Assembly: GCF_000247815.1 (NCBI RefSeq)
Contig: NC_021677.1
Location: 8,202,382-8,266,381 of the forward strand
Reading direction: 5' to 3'
From: Ficedula albicollis
Lineage: Eukaryota; Chordata; Aves; Passeriformes; Muscicapidae
DNA length: 64,000 nucleotides
Positions 38,376-50,555 of the stretch are shown here, one piece after another (position 1 is the first letter of the stretch; the number at the start of each line of letters is the position of its first letter). Under the pieces are notes generated by a model that was not told the origin of the DNA, did not search any database, and saw nothing but the letters and a program-made list of their open reading frames with translations. The position numbers and the translations under genes are program-made.

Positions 38376-39053
38376 GGCGGGGGAGCCAAAAAATCTCGAG
38401 GACACGAAGCTCGGAGCGGGAGGAGGAGGCGGCGAGGGGCTGCCACCCTCCCGTCCCCCCGCTGTCCCGCTTCGAAAGATCGGGACGGGCCAATGGGCGG
38501 GAGTGGGAGGGCGGCGGAACAGCCGGGATTGGCGCTGGAGCTCGGCTGATCCCGGCGGGAGAGCCCCGGGCACCGAGCGGAGCAAGGGGGGGATGCCCGG
38601 GAAAGGGGGCGGGACGAGGGGAAAGGGGGAGATGCCCGCGGGGAGGAGGATGCTGAGTTTGGGGGCGGGAGGGAGGAGAGTGCCCGGAGAAAGGATGATG
38701 CTGGGAGAGGGAGGGGATGGGAGGGAGGAGAATGCCCGGGGGGGATGCCCGAGAGGGGGGGTGTGGGTGGAAGGGGCCGAGCTTCCCTCCAAACACTGGG
38801 CTATGTGCGAGGATAAAGTGCATCAGTGCGGGGACAGCCAGGCTAGGGGGCACTTCCGAGCAGGCGGAGAGAAGGAGAAACAAAGAGAAGGGAGGACATG
38901 AGCGAAGGCGAAGGGAGGGAGCAGGGGATCAGCTGAGTTCAATCCCGCCAGGAAAGCTCTTCCCCTGCGGCACATCCCTGAGAAGGGCAGGGACAGGATT
39001 TCCCCCCTCCTCTCCCCTTCTGGTCAAGAAGACAAAGAAAACCGAGTGGCCCC
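38376..39053 (+). promoter_or_regulatory. FADS2 CpG-rich promoter and 5' UTR region
   Basis: GC- and CpG-rich interval between a polypurine tract and the FADS2 ATG. A CCAAT box (38490-38494) directly abuts a GC box (GGGCGGG), and a second CCAAT box on the opposite strand (ATTGG, 38528-38532) lies about 40 bp further on. Paired CCAAT (NF-Y) and Sp1 sites fit a sterol/PUFA-responsive desaturase promoter, as known for mammalian FADS2. I did not recognise a clear SREBP site. The transcription start cannot be fixed. Confidence 0.6.
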
Positions 39054-39260
39054 ATGGGGAAAGGGGGTGAGCAAGGGGGGGATTCGGGGGAGCCGGCGGC
39101 GCAGATCCGCTTCTACACCTGGGAAGAGATCCAGAAGCACAACCTGAGGACGGACAAGTGGCTGGTGATAGAGCGGAAGGTTTATAATGTCACCAAGTGG
39201 GCAAACAGGCACCCGGGGGGCCAGCGAGTCATCAGCCACTGCGCCGGCGAAGATGCCACG
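39054..39260 (+). CDS. FADS2: FADS2 exon 1, start codon and cytochrome b5 domain
   Basis: 69 codons, ATG in context CCCCATGG, ending in EDAT before GTAAGG (phase 0). Contains [25 protein letters not shown] and [10 protein letters not shown]. The ATG matches the conserved FADS2 start MGKGG, so the start choice is secure. Confidence 0.97.
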
Positions 39261-42200
39261 GTAAGGACCGACCCCCGCGGCTCTCCCGGCTCCAGCAGCA
39301 TCCTCTGACAGCTCCTTCCCTCCCTGGAGCTGCCTGCTGTCCCCTGCCCCCGTCCCCCCAACACCTGCTGGACACCCGGTTCTGCCCTTTGGCGCTCCCA
39401 GCTTGCTCCAAGCGGGTGCAGGTCCCCCCCTGCAGCCGTGGTGTCTGGAAGATGGGTTGGTAGGGATTGCTCGGCTTAAATCCTGCTGGTTTGCCTTTGT
39501 CTCCTGCTTGTGCCGTGCCTGGAGCCCTGAATTCAGGAGCCAAGTGTCCCGAATCTCCCCTTTTCCAGTGTGGAGCTTGTGACATGCAGAGTCACGCAGC
39601 CAGCACAGGGAGGGTTAAACAGAGGCCAGGCTGTGTCTCAAAGTTGCTTCTGTGAGGAGGCTTTAAAACAAGAAGCTTTTTAGCTTTTTTTTTTTTTTTT
39701 TCCCCAGGAGAAAATTCTCTTGAGAATTTGGTTACAGGTTGCTACAGAAAAGAGGCAAAAAAAAAAAAAAAGGGCAGTAAACCATTTGCTGCTGCTCCAG
39801 CTGCTCCTTCGCTAGGTTCAGACGCCTCTCAGGTTTCAGCACCGTAAAAGATAAGAAACCAAACAACAACAGAAAAACCCCCAGCCTTTAAACAGGAACA
39901 AATTCGAAATAAATTGTTTGTTGTCTGGAGTTCCCCTCAAAACCACCTTCCTCAGAAGTGCATCCAGAGAGCATGTTCTCCCCTCAGGGCGTGTTAATGA
40001 AATCCAAGCTGCCTCAGAGCTTTTCCCAAAACGTGCAGAGACCAAGCAGGAGCAGGAACTGCTGGTCTCCCATGGCTCCTGACACCTTGGCAAGGAGGAG
40101 GCTCCATGTGTGACAAAATTATTTGGCAGAACCTTCCCTTTCCATCAGCCCCACTTCCCTGCATCCTGTGGTTATTTTCCATTCTTTTCCTTGAAGCACT
40201 GAGCTGCATTTTGGCCCTTCTGTCCCTTTTCAGTAAATCCCCTGAATGAATAGCTTTCTCCCTTAAAAAGGTGGGCCTGGTTTTGCTTTCAACTGCTTAA
40301 ACACAGAGCTGCTGGAACAGGAGGAGTTTGACTCCCATCCCCAAGAATTTAACTCCAGTATCTCCATTAGCAACCAAAAAGCATCTGCTACTGCAGTTGT
40401 CTGGAATCCTTGAAAGGGAGGCTGAAACACAGGTTGGTGGTTCCAGGATTGCTGGTTCTCCTCCCACCTCCCCACACTCCATGAAGGCATGGCCCTAAAG
40501 TGCTCTGAAATTGTTAAATCACCGCTCCAAGCACTAAACCAGGATTGGCATCAGTTTTGCAGCTCCCCTGTGGTGAACAACCATTTACAGCCAGAAAACC
40601 TTCTCTCATTCAGGGGGAGAAAAGCTTGGTCTTGACCCTGCTGGATATGGATTGGATTTCAGGAGGAAATATTTCCCTGAGAGGGTGCTGAGGCCCTGGC
40701 ACAGGTTGCTCAGAGAAGCTGTGGCTGCCCCATCCCTGCAAGTGTCCTAGGCCAGGCTGGGTGGGGTTTGGAGTAACCTGGTCAATGGAAGATGCCCTTA
40801 CCCATGGCAGGGGAGTGGAATGAGATGATTCTCTTCCAACCCAAACCATTCCATGGGTCTCTGATGTTTTCAAACACAACATCTGAGTCTGGGCCAACCT
40901 GTTTTGGTGTCACCTCATGCACAGAACACAAGAGCAGGGACACTTTGCAGTGTCTCTGTCCCAGAGGTGTTGAGGGATGTAAAAGAAAATCCTTGTGCTG
41001 ATTGCTCTAAGCACTCCCACTGCTCAAGTACAGCTCGTATCTCAATTATACAAAGCTTTTTTTTTTTCTCACCAAAAGCAGCTGGAATAATTCCCACATC
41101 CCATAAAACACTTCAGCTTATTTGGTCAGTAGATCACGAAGTTGGGAGGTCAAGTTCCAATATCACACCGCATTTCCCAGGGATTATCTTTTCCCTTAAG
41201 CTTTTTTATCTCCTGCAGTACAAAACTAAGAACAATTCCGACATTCAGGGCTATCTTATATTTGGGACCTATTAGTACAGGAGCTTCATGAGATATACAT
41301 AATAAAAATCCAATCCTTCCCTCATTTGCAGGATCTCCAGGCAGTGAGCACCCAATCTTTTATTCACAGCAGTTAAGATAATACTGAATCAACATTTTTT
41401 AATGTTGCTTATATAAAACTCTCTCTCTCTTTCCCTTTCTTCCCCCCTCTTTTGTTTCCACCCCAAAACTGCAGAGCCTTGCAGTAGGCACAACCAGCTA
41501 TTCATTCTCCCCCCTCATTTTGCTTTTCCTTCCTCTTTCACATCTTCTGCAAGTTGTTCCAGGGAGGAAAACAAGGAACCAGAATCAACATTTCAGTGAC
41601 ACATTTCTGGGTCCAAGTTTCTATTGATTTTGGTGGACTTTGGGCCCGAGGTCGTTGCCTGGCATTTTTGAACTCCAGACTTTTGATGGAGGACAGCTCC
41701 CAGAAGGGTCAGCTGGACACAGAGGAAGCACTTTCCAGCCTGCTCTTTCTCTTTAGAGCCAGGAGGGAGACACTAGTTGGTCCCTAAAATTGTTAGGCAA
41801 TGGGGCAAAGGTGGAGCATGGTTCTCCTGACTCCTGTTTTTAACGATTTTTTTTTTCCATACTCTTTTAGCACTTAACCAATCTTTCCTGTTCTCCCAGG
41901 TGAATTCCAAGAGCTGACTCCGTTTCTGTGCAGTGAGGAAAGGGCAAGGACAGAGTGAGGGTTTGTGATCTGGGTCAGCCCTCTGTCCCTGCACCTGTCC
42001 TTGGGGTTAAAATTCCAACTGTGCTATGTGAAAGGATCTGGCCAAGATCTCACTGTGAGCATCAGACACCTGTGGGATACAGGTAGACAAAAATATGTGG
42101 AAAGTGGAAGGAATAGAGAAAAAGAAGAGCCAGATAAACTCATGAATGCTAGGATCAAAATGACTCCACAAACAAGGCATTATTCTTCTGAAAAGTCACC

Positions 42201-45200
42201 ACTTTTTTCCTCAGCTGTTTTACTGCTGGGATCTCCAGGCCTCGCCAAAACACCCAGGAATATTTTTTGTTTGCAGTCACATCCAGCTTCAGTCACCACA
42301 GTCACCCCTCTCTTGACTTGCCTTGAGGAGCAGATTTTCCAAATATATTTATAACCTACGAGGGATTTGCACAAATTCCCCTCTGCCTACCTTCTAAGGG
42401 AATTAACAGGATTTAAGTATTTAGTTGCTTAGAAAGAATTTCTTGAGGTGCCTTTCACCATATGGCTGGATGCCATCCCAGGTCTCACCATTCCCAGGAC
42501 AGCAAATTCATCAGGCTTTAGTGGAATTAATGTCCCAAAAAGTGATCACAGAGCTGGAGGTCACCTGGTCCCCCTCTTCCACAGGTTCCACAATTACTGG
42601 AGGTGGGTGGGAATGACACAGTGAATGGGAGGCATATCTTACTACTGGATCTTATGCAGTTCCTCCTGTTTCCACTCCAGGATGCATTCCAGGCCTTCCA
42701 TATCAATCCCACCTTGGTGCAGAAGTTTCTCAAGCCACTGCTTATTGGAGAACTCGCTCCAGGGGAGCCCAGCCAGGACCGAGACAAAAATGTGAGTATT
42801 TATTCCCCAGCTGGGGCTCAGGCTGGCTATTCCCACCATTTTTTCCCCTCTTGGGATGCCCTCCAGAGAGGGAGAGGAGTTCTCAGTGACTGAACATCTC
42901 CATGTAGCCTTATTTTCATCCTGTTATGGATTCAAATGTGTGTGGAAAGAGAGTGACACTTTTGTCAGTACAAACCTTTTCTTCCCACAGAGCCACCAAC
43001 AGCCAATTTCTGGCAGCCCATTCCAGGCACTCAGGCTGGACTGAACCCATCCTGAAGGGAAATGGGAACAGAGACATGTGGAATGAGAAATGTGCACCAG
43101 CCTCTGGTGACTGTGGTCCCTTCTGCTGCTCCCTTGCTGGTGACCAAGCTCCAAAACACAAGTCCCCAAATGAGACATCTCATTTTGGTGGCCTTGCTAA
43201 GGACCAGCAGCCACTGCCCATCCCTCAGGGCAGCTCTGTATCCCTGCTCATCCATTTTTCAGGCCCAGAGCGTGGCACAACTGGCTCTGGCCAGGAAACT
43301 CAATCCTGCCCTGTTGTTTGTGGCTGGCCATGATTGTGATAGATCTGTGTCACTCACAATGGAGGGGACAACGCTGGCCCCCAGTGACCCAGGAATGCTC
43401 CTCATGGGTGGCTGCACAGGAGCTGGCCCATGGATTGAATGGATGATGGGCGATAGTGGGTGCTCATTATCAGAGCTCTGAATTAGGCACAATAGCACTG
43501 AATCCCCTCTTGCTCCAGCTTCTCCTTAGTGCTTAGGAAGCTCATTCAGACAAGAGCTATCAGATGATGTGACACTCAACAGAGCTTGGATTACTCTCCT
43601 AGCTCCAGGTCCAAAAGGTCAGGATGTGGGCTCAGACCGGCCAGGATGTTTATTCGTAGGAATACAGGGCAAAAAGCTGGAATATGGAGACAGGGTCCTT
43701 AGCATGGAGCTCATCCTTCCTCCATTCATCCCACACTCAGTCAGGCTCACTTCCAAGCCTCACCCTGCTCATGTCTGTCCTGTTGCAGTCCCAGCTGGTG
43801 GAGGATTTCCGGACCCTGCGGAAGACAGCGGAGGACATGAACCTGTTCCGAGCCAGCCCCTTGTTCTTCTCCCTTTACCTGGGCCACATCATTGCCATGG
43901 AAGTTTTGGCTTGGCTCATGGTTTCCTACTTCGGGACCGGCTGGATCACAACCCTCATCCTTGCCTGCATCCTTACAACTTCCCAGGTGACAGAGAGAGA
44001 TCTTCCTCAAGCTCCCAACGTGCCCTCCATCTCCATTTCTTTCCTGCTTAGCTCTGATTCCCAATAGTTTCCTAACTATTTGATTTCCTCTCGTCCCAGG
44101 CCCAGGCAGGATGGCTGCAACATGATTTTGGACACCTCTCTGTCTTCAAGAAGTCTTCCTGGAACCACATCGTCCACAAGTTTGTCATTGGACACCTGAA
44201 GGTAAAGGGAATTATGGAGCCAGGGAATGCTGGGAATGCATCACTTTGGCTGTGGCAGAGTAGGAAAGGGAGGCTCTCAACCTTCCCAGAGTGAGCAGAG
44301 GCACAAGAAAAGTTGGTGACCACTGCCCATGGAGCAGCCTGGGCTAGTGGAAGATAACCCTGCCCATAGTAGGGGGGTTGGGACTGGAGGAGTTTTAAAG
44401 TCCCTTCCAATCCAAACCATTTCAGGATTTTCTGGGAAGACACAGTGACCCGTAACTCGCTCAGAGTGTATTTATTCCGTGTTATTTCAGCACGGATGAT
44501 CCTTTGGGATCCCTCTGGGAGCAGCAGTCTCATAGTAACCAATGACTCCACCACTCCCTGCTTGCTGCTCTTTCCAAAGCAAATCCCACTTTTGGCCACA
44601 GTCTGGGCCAAAAGGAACTTTTGTTCCTTTAGTTCCTAAAAATGATTGGATAATCCTACCTTGGGGCAGCTCTCCGTGGATGAAAACTCCTTGTTCTCCT
44701 TGCCCAGGGTGCCTCTGCAAACTGGTGGAACCACCGCCACTTCCAGCACCACGCCAAGCCAAACATCTTCAAGAAGGACCCAGATGTGAACATGCTGCAC
44801 ATTTTTGTCCTGGGAGACACACAGCCCGTTGAGGTAAGGAAAAGTGGGGAAAACTTGGGAACTACTGTCCGAGAGGGCCTGGGAGAGTGGTTGCGCAAAT
44901 CCAGGAGTTGGCTCCCATTGTTAGACATGACTTACACGGGCAGGACTTCCAGGAATGCTAGAAAGGAAATGCTTAATCCAGGGATTTCGTCTGTCTGACA
45001 GGAGTTTGGAGCCAACCCTTGGGCTGAGGAGCAGCATTGACTACTAATTCCCAATCCATTTCCTGTGCTGACCACAGGAGAAAGTGTCCTGGGTTGACTC
45101 GGGAAAAGTAATGCAGATGGGATTGGAAAAAAAAGCAAAAAGCCACTGAAGGCCACTTCATCCTGCTGGATTGAAGTACCAACGTGAAGGGGGAAATATG

Positions 45201-48200
45201 GTGTTCGTCATCATTCCAGCAGGAGCATTTCAAAACTGACCTTCCATTTCCATAGCAAATATCTTCCCCCATCAAGTGATTTTAATTTTAGTTCAATCCA
45301 CTCCTCCAGAGCCAAAAGTTTTTTTTACTGCCTGCTTATAAAAACCTATCCAAAGCACTTAAATCATGGTGTTTTTCACAATGGAACAAGGATTTCTATG
45401 GATTTTTTTTGTTTTAAGAACAAAACCCTAAGAAAATGGACAAGCAGCAAAGACAACACAGGGAAATACAACATTAAAAATGGCTTCTCAGCCAGATTTT
45501 GTATTATTGAGAAAGCAGACCACGGTTCTACTACTTAAACAAAAACTTAAACATTTGTGATAACAAGGAAAACTTCATTTCTGCATCAAAGCATCTGATA
45601 TTAGGCCAGAATCAGTCAATCCCAATATTCTCACATTGGTATAAAAACCTTTTCCAAATGATGCCAAGAACACAGCCTTGCAAAGCTCAGCCCAGAGGGA
45701 ATAATGTGCCTGATTTATTGGTGGAAGCCTTCCCTTCCAAAAAATCAGACTTCATGCCTATCACATTCATGTTAGTAAAGATGGAAGTGCATCTCTTCTC
45801 ACAGACACGGTCATGGCAGAAGGTGAAGTGCATCAAAATTCCATCAAGTAAATAGAAATTATCTTTAAAAATTGACACAATGACAAAGTCAGGACATCTA
45901 ATCACACCAAATCTCTTCTTACCCGCTGGTGGGGATTCAGTCAAAACTCCCTGATCAATAAATGCAGAATTACTGCAGAGAATCTGCTTTTACCTGGGAA
46001 TGTCCAGGCTGAGCTGTCTCTTTGTGTCCTGCAGTATGGCAAGAAGAAGCTGAAGTACCTGCCTTACAACCACCAGCACGAGTACTTCTTCCTCAGTGAG
46101 TATCCACCCTCCTCTCTCCTCTTTTCCTGGAATGCCACTTGTCCTTTCCAGCCCTCACTGTGCGAGCAGAGCAACTCCTCAAATCCCAGCCCATCCCACC
46201 TTTCCTCAGGACGCTGTGCAGGTCCCAAAATCAGCTCAGGGATATTCAAGCACCTGGAACATCGCCCTGTAGAGCAAGGGAATGTAAAACAGCTGAGGCT
46301 GGGAATAACCTCCATGTGAGAGGCTCCATGGAAAAACTGCATGTTCCCAGTTCCATGGAAGCAGTCCCTCATGTCACACACCTTCCCACCCCTCTGATGG
46401 CCAAACCATTTCTCTTTGCCTTGCAGTCTTCCCGCCTCTGCTCATCCCTGTGTATTTCCAAATCCAAATCATCTCGACCATGATCAGGCGCAGGTTCTGG
46501 GCGGTGAGTGAAACATTCCCTCCATCCTTGTGGGGTCTGGCTGGAAACTGGAGCAGAGAGGGAGGCCAGGGGGCAGGCAGGAATCACCCAGTGTTCCCAA
46601 CATCACCGGCAAGGGTGTGTTATTCAGGATGGGCAAAGTGATGGCTGGTGTTTTCTCTGTCCCCCCAGGACCTGGCCTGGGCCATCAGCTACTACCTGCG
46701 CTACTTCATCACCTACATCCCGTTCTATGGCGTCCTGGGCTCCCTGTGTCTCCTCACGTTTGTCAGGTAGGGGAGCAAGGGCATCCCTGCTGCTCTCCCA
46801 TCCCTCCAGTGCTGTTTGAGCCTGGCCTCAGCTCTGCTGTGTCCCACTGATTCACTTCCCTGTCAGCATCTCTGAGTTCCAGCTCCTCTGGCACTCTTCT
46901 GCATCTTCCCCTGCCCCATGATGGTCCAGGATTCTCCCCTTTCCTCATTCCCTGTTCTCACATACTGCTGATCTCACTTTGGTCATGGTTGGACCCTCCC
47001 AGAGTCCCACCCTCATCCCTTATCACCTGCAGAGGTAATCCTGTGCATGCTCCGAGTCTGAAATCAAGCTGGAAAACTTATCACAACCAGCCTATTATTC
47101 CCAAAATTTTTGATGAAACTTAAAGTGCAAGAAAAAAAAAAAGCAAAATGGCAAAATTCTGCTCTTGCAGAAAACAAGCCTGGAACAAGGATGATTCCAG
47201 GCAATTCCTTGTCAACATCCATCCAAGTCTCTACTGCTCCCTGCAAAGCCCACTCTAATTACCTGATGTCCTCACATCTGGTAGAAATCGTCATGATTTT
47301 CCCTGGTTTTGCAGGTTTCTGGAGAGTCACTGGTTCGTGTGGGTCACCCAGATGAATCACATTCCAATGGAAATTGATTCTGAGAAGCACAGAGACTGGC
47401 TGAGTTCCCAGGTAACTGGGAGGGGGGAAAAAAACACCCCTGACTCACCCCAAAATGGGATTTACTCAGAGTGTGAGAGTTACCACCACTCCTTACTAGG
47501 ATAGAGTGTCTTGTCCATGACCTGTCCCATAAAGATGTTCTTCCCAGAGCCAGCAATGCTGGGGAAAGACATGGAATTCCAACGTTCTGCAATTATTTTG
47601 ACAATCAAAAGGTTACCTGCCCCTGGAGGCAAGTTGAGAGTGGGGGTGACTGTGGTGAGTGAAGCTGGATGTGACTGTAAATCCAAAAAACATTCCTGTG
47701 TGGTTTGGCCAGGCCTGTAGATCCCAGCAAGAGAACAGCTGAAGAAAAAAAGTTGACTCTTCATTTTGGAGCCAAAAAACATTCCTGTGTGGTTTGGCCA
47801 GGCCGGTAGATCCCAGCAACAGAACAGCTGAGGAAAAAAAGTTGACTCTTCATTTTGGAGTCCACCTTTTGTTCTGGAAGATGGGTGATTGAGTGCTCCC
47901 TTTCCTCTTCTTTATTCTAGAACCATATTCTTAATATTTTGGCAGTTCTGTCTCCCTGCAAATCCAAGTAAAATGAGTGAGGGAGGAACCCAATCAAAAA
48001 TCTGGTTGAATTTTAAGAAAAAATATCTAATTTTATGATTATCAGTGGCAAGGATACCTAAGAAATATTCTCAGAATATTGCACTTAAAGCAAACTGGGC
48101 AATAACTACACGGGGATGGGGAAGCTTTGTGCCTGTGCATTTTCCTCTTGTTTTCCACCTTGTTACTGCTCTCAGCCCTCTGATCTCCAATGGGAGAGGC

Positions 48201-50555
48201 TGCGATTTAGGAATCTGGGCTCAGGTTGCTACATCACTTCACCACCAGTGAGAGTTTGATTACTTGAGCCCTGAGGGGGGATTAAAGCTCCCCTTGCTGC
48301 ACCCAGCGGGGCCAGCACAGCAGGCTCTGCACTCCCAGAGCTCTGGGAAGAGGAATTTCACCCCGACTTTGGGATGAACCATCCCTAATCCTTACAGCTT
48401 TCTCTCTCCCTGGCAGATGGCAGCGACCTGCAACATTGAGCAATCCTTTTTCAATGACTGGTTCACCGGGCATCTGAACTTCCAGATCGAGCACCAGTGA
48501 GTGCAGAGCCGGGATCACAAGGGCAGTGCCAGCTTGTCACAGCCCAGGGGAGGGAATTACTAGGTGGGGCAGGGTTGTATGCCAAGGAAACAGTCTCAGA
48601 CTACACAGCTGTGGAAGCTGTCCCTGGAAGTGCTCAAGCCCAGGCTGGAAGGGGCTTGGAGCAACCTGGGATAGCGGAAGGTGTCCCTGCCCATAGCAGG
48701 GCAGGAACTGAATGAGCTTCAAGATCCCTCCCCACCCAAACCATTCCAGGATAGTCTGCTTCTCTTACAGCCATGACATTTTCCTCTCTTGCTTCAAAGC
48801 TTCCACTCTCACAATTTAGAGTTTAATTAGAAGTCGTCATTATGCATCTACCAGTTATGAAGGCTGTGGGCTCAAATCCCAAATCAAGCATCCACCTCAA
48901 AAAACTCCCCTCCCCTAAAGCATTCCAGTGTTTTATAGAGTGTGGGACTGTGTAGGATGCTGGGTACTAGATTCCAGAAAAAATATGGAAAACAGGGCCA
49001 TATGGACAGTCTGTTGCCAATGGCAACAGCAAATATAAAAGAAATGGCTTTTAGGGTGAAGCTGGCTGGTTTGGGAGCAGTTTAGGAAATCTCCATGGAA
49101 GAGCATAGGGCAAGGTGCCCCCAGAATCCTTCTTTACCTGCTCCCAGAAGTGGAAAAGCAGGTCACTGGGAATTCAGTTCAGCAAGAAACAATTATTCCC
49201 AGAGGAATGGGCAGCCATCTCTGAGGCTGTTCCCTCACTCCTGCTTCCCTCTCATTACACTTGTGTCCCTTCTGGCACAAACTGGCTTTCAGCGTGTCCT
49301 GAGCACGGCTTTGCTTTGGGGCATGACAGGAAAATCAGTTTTCACCACCTCCTTGAGACAGAGGAGTGTAAAGCAGGGGTGTCTCTGTGCCTCCTTTCCT
49401 TTGTTTGTGCAGCTTGAGGAGGAGGCACCAAGGATGGGCCCCTGAGGATGCAAACCCTAATGCCCAACCCTTGTCGCTTTTCTCAAGAGTCTTCTCAGCT
49501 TTGTTTTCACTCTCTCCTCTCCAGCCTGTTTCCAACAATGCCACGGCACAACTTCTGGAAGGTGAAGCCTCTGGTGAAGTCTTTATGTGCCAAGTACGGA
49601 GTCCAGTACGAAGAGAAGCCTCTTGGGAAAGCATTTGTAGACATTGTTGGGTAAGGTCCCCCCAATCGCACCTGCAGCTCATTCTTCCACGGACACCTGA
49701 TACTTTCTAGCACAGAGGAAAAAAAGCCCTTCAGAAATTTTTGTTGCTGCTGTCAAAGTTCCAAACACTTGACCTTTAGGTGAATACAAACCTGATCGTG
49801 TCAGGTGGGGACACAGTGGCTCAGCAGTGCTGGGCTTTTCCAGTCTTAATGATTGTGATTCTTATACCATCCTGTTCTGGCAGCTGGTGGCTCCTGCTGG
49901 AGGGAGCTGCCAGCGGATCTCCTGCTGCAAAGTGAGACGAATCAAAGGGAAACAGGTCAGGTTACAGCCCCTGCTGTGTCCCCTGAGAGCTCTGCCAGCA
50001 GCAACAGGCAATTCCCTACAGGCAGAGCTGGAGTGAGTCTAACAGCCCTTGTCAGCAGCCTCGGTGTTAATGCTGCTGTCTCAGTTACTCCGAGGGGAAT
50101 AATTCATGGCAGGGAACATGAGAAAGCTCTGCAGTCCAGGCACCTCCTGCAGATTAAAGTGTGGTGGCCACAATGGGCAGCAGAGTGGGTTCCAAACCTG
50201 CTTTTGTGCTCAGATCCAGATCAGGACAGGCACACGCAGCACTGAGGCACGGTGGAGTGAATCTTGAAGGCTCCCAGGAGAATTTACAGCCCCTTCCAGT
50301 GCCTAAAAGGGCTCCAAAGGAGCTGGAGAGGGACTTTGGACAAGATCTGTAGTGAGAGGACAAGGGGGAATGGCTTCACACTGACAGAGGGTGGGTTCTA
50401 TGAGTGTGATCCTATGGTTGGTATTCAAATTCAGTAACAGCCTTCATTGCAGGAAAAACACGACAGAAGCAAGATTCCCAAACTTCTCCTTTTCTTCCCA
50501 CAGGTCCCTAAAGAAATCTGGAGATCTCTGGCTGGATGCTTATCTCCATAAGTGA
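39054..50555 (+). CDS. FADS2: FADS2, delta-6 fatty acid desaturase (12 exons, complete)
   Basis: Plus-strand exons: 39054-39260, 42681-42791, 43789-43986, 44100-44201, 44708-44833, 46035-46095, 46427-46503, 46669-46766, 47315-47411, 48417-48496, 49525-49650 and 50504-50555. Total 1335 nt, 444 codons plus TGA, the same length as human FADS2, with all junctions GT-AG. The start MGKGGEQG and [20 protein letters not shown] are diagnostic of FADS2. Domains: cytochrome b5 with HPGG (about residues 50-56), then a membrane desaturase domain with HDFGH (exon 4), HFQHH (exon 5) and QIEHH (exons 10/11), and C-terminus LWLDAYLHK. It performs the first desaturation of linoleate and alpha-linolenate in the ER. 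It is head to head with FADS1 across about 10 kb. One small difference is YFFLIFPP where human FADS2 and the FADS1 here have IGPP. Confidence 0.97.
40640..40865 (+). mobile_element. CR1 LINE 3' fragment in FADS2 intron 1
   Basis: Reads GAGGCCCTGGCACAGGTTGC, CATCCCTGCAAGTGTCCTAG and CTTCCAACCCAAACCATTCC, same strand as FADS2. Confidence 0.9.
42195..42335 (-). repeat. Unidentified interspersed repeat, FADS2 intron 1
   Basis: The reverse complement matches 47615-47765 at high similarity over about 140 bp (shared words include GGGGTGACTGTGGTGA, GAAGCTGGATGTGACTG and AGATCCCAGCA). It is not CR1. I do not recognise the family. Confidence 0.8.
44100..44833 (+). CDS. FADS2: FADS2 exons 4 and 5, histidine boxes 1 and 2
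   Basis: Exon 4 (44100-44201) reads [16 protein letters not shown] and ends FVIGHLK. Exon 5 (44708-44833) reads [19 protein letters not shown] and ends DTQPVE. Exon 5 is 42 codons, one fewer than in FADS1 and FADS1L, a paralogue-specific length. A CR1 fragment sits in the intron between them. Confidence 0.96.
44325..44440 (+). mobile_element. CR1 3'-end remnant in FADS2 intron 4
   Basis: Reads GAGCAGCCTGGGCTAGTGGA and CCTTCCAATCCAAACCATTT, the CR1 terminus, about 115 bp. Confidence 0.85.
47615..47860 (+). repeat. Unidentified interspersed repeat with 89-bp internal tandem duplication, FADS2 intron 9
   Basis: Same family as 42195-42335 but opposite orientation. The 3' part is duplicated: copies 47683-47771 and 47772-47860 both read CCAAAAAACATTCCTGTGTG, with few differences (CCTGTAG/CCGGTAG, CAAGAG/CAACAG, GAAG/GAGG). 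Confidence 0.9.
48417..49650 (+). CDS. FADS2: FADS2 exons 10 and 11, third histidine box
   Basis: Exon 10 (48417-48496) reads [20 protein letters not shown] then NFQIEH. Exon 11 (49525-49650) completes His and reads [20 protein letters not shown], ending VDIV plus two bases. The junction forms QIEHH. The 1028-bp intron between them contains a CR1 fragment at about 48600-48755. Confidence 0.95.
48600..48755 (+). mobile_element. CR1 3' fragment in FADS2 intron 10
   Basis: Reads GTCCCTGGAAGTGCTCAAGC, TTGGAGCAACCTGGGATAGC and CACCCAAACCATTCCAGGAT. Confidence 0.9.
50280..50420 (+). mobile_element. CR1 internal fragment in FADS2 intron 11
   Basis: Reads CCCCTTCCAGTGCCTAAAAG, GGAGCTGGAGAGGGACTTTG, GTAGTGAGAGGACAAGGGGG and CACTGACAGAGGGTGGG. 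This is the CR1 segment just 5' of the part seen in the other copies. Confidence 0.8.
50504..50555 (+). CDS. FADS2: FADS2 exon 12 and stop codon
   Basis: A 52-nt terminal exon after acceptor CCCACAG. It completes Gly with exon 11, then [16 protein letters not shown] and TGA. Same length and phase as exon 12 of the two FADS1-type genes. Confidence 0.95.

Noticed and set aside
37549..38883. A 444-codon minus-strand frame rich in Pro, Phe and Ser, and Lys/Glu/Gly-rich plus-strand frames
   Set aside because: Low-complexity translation of the polypurine tract. A strand lacking A/G or C/T runs few stops by chance. No recognisable domain.
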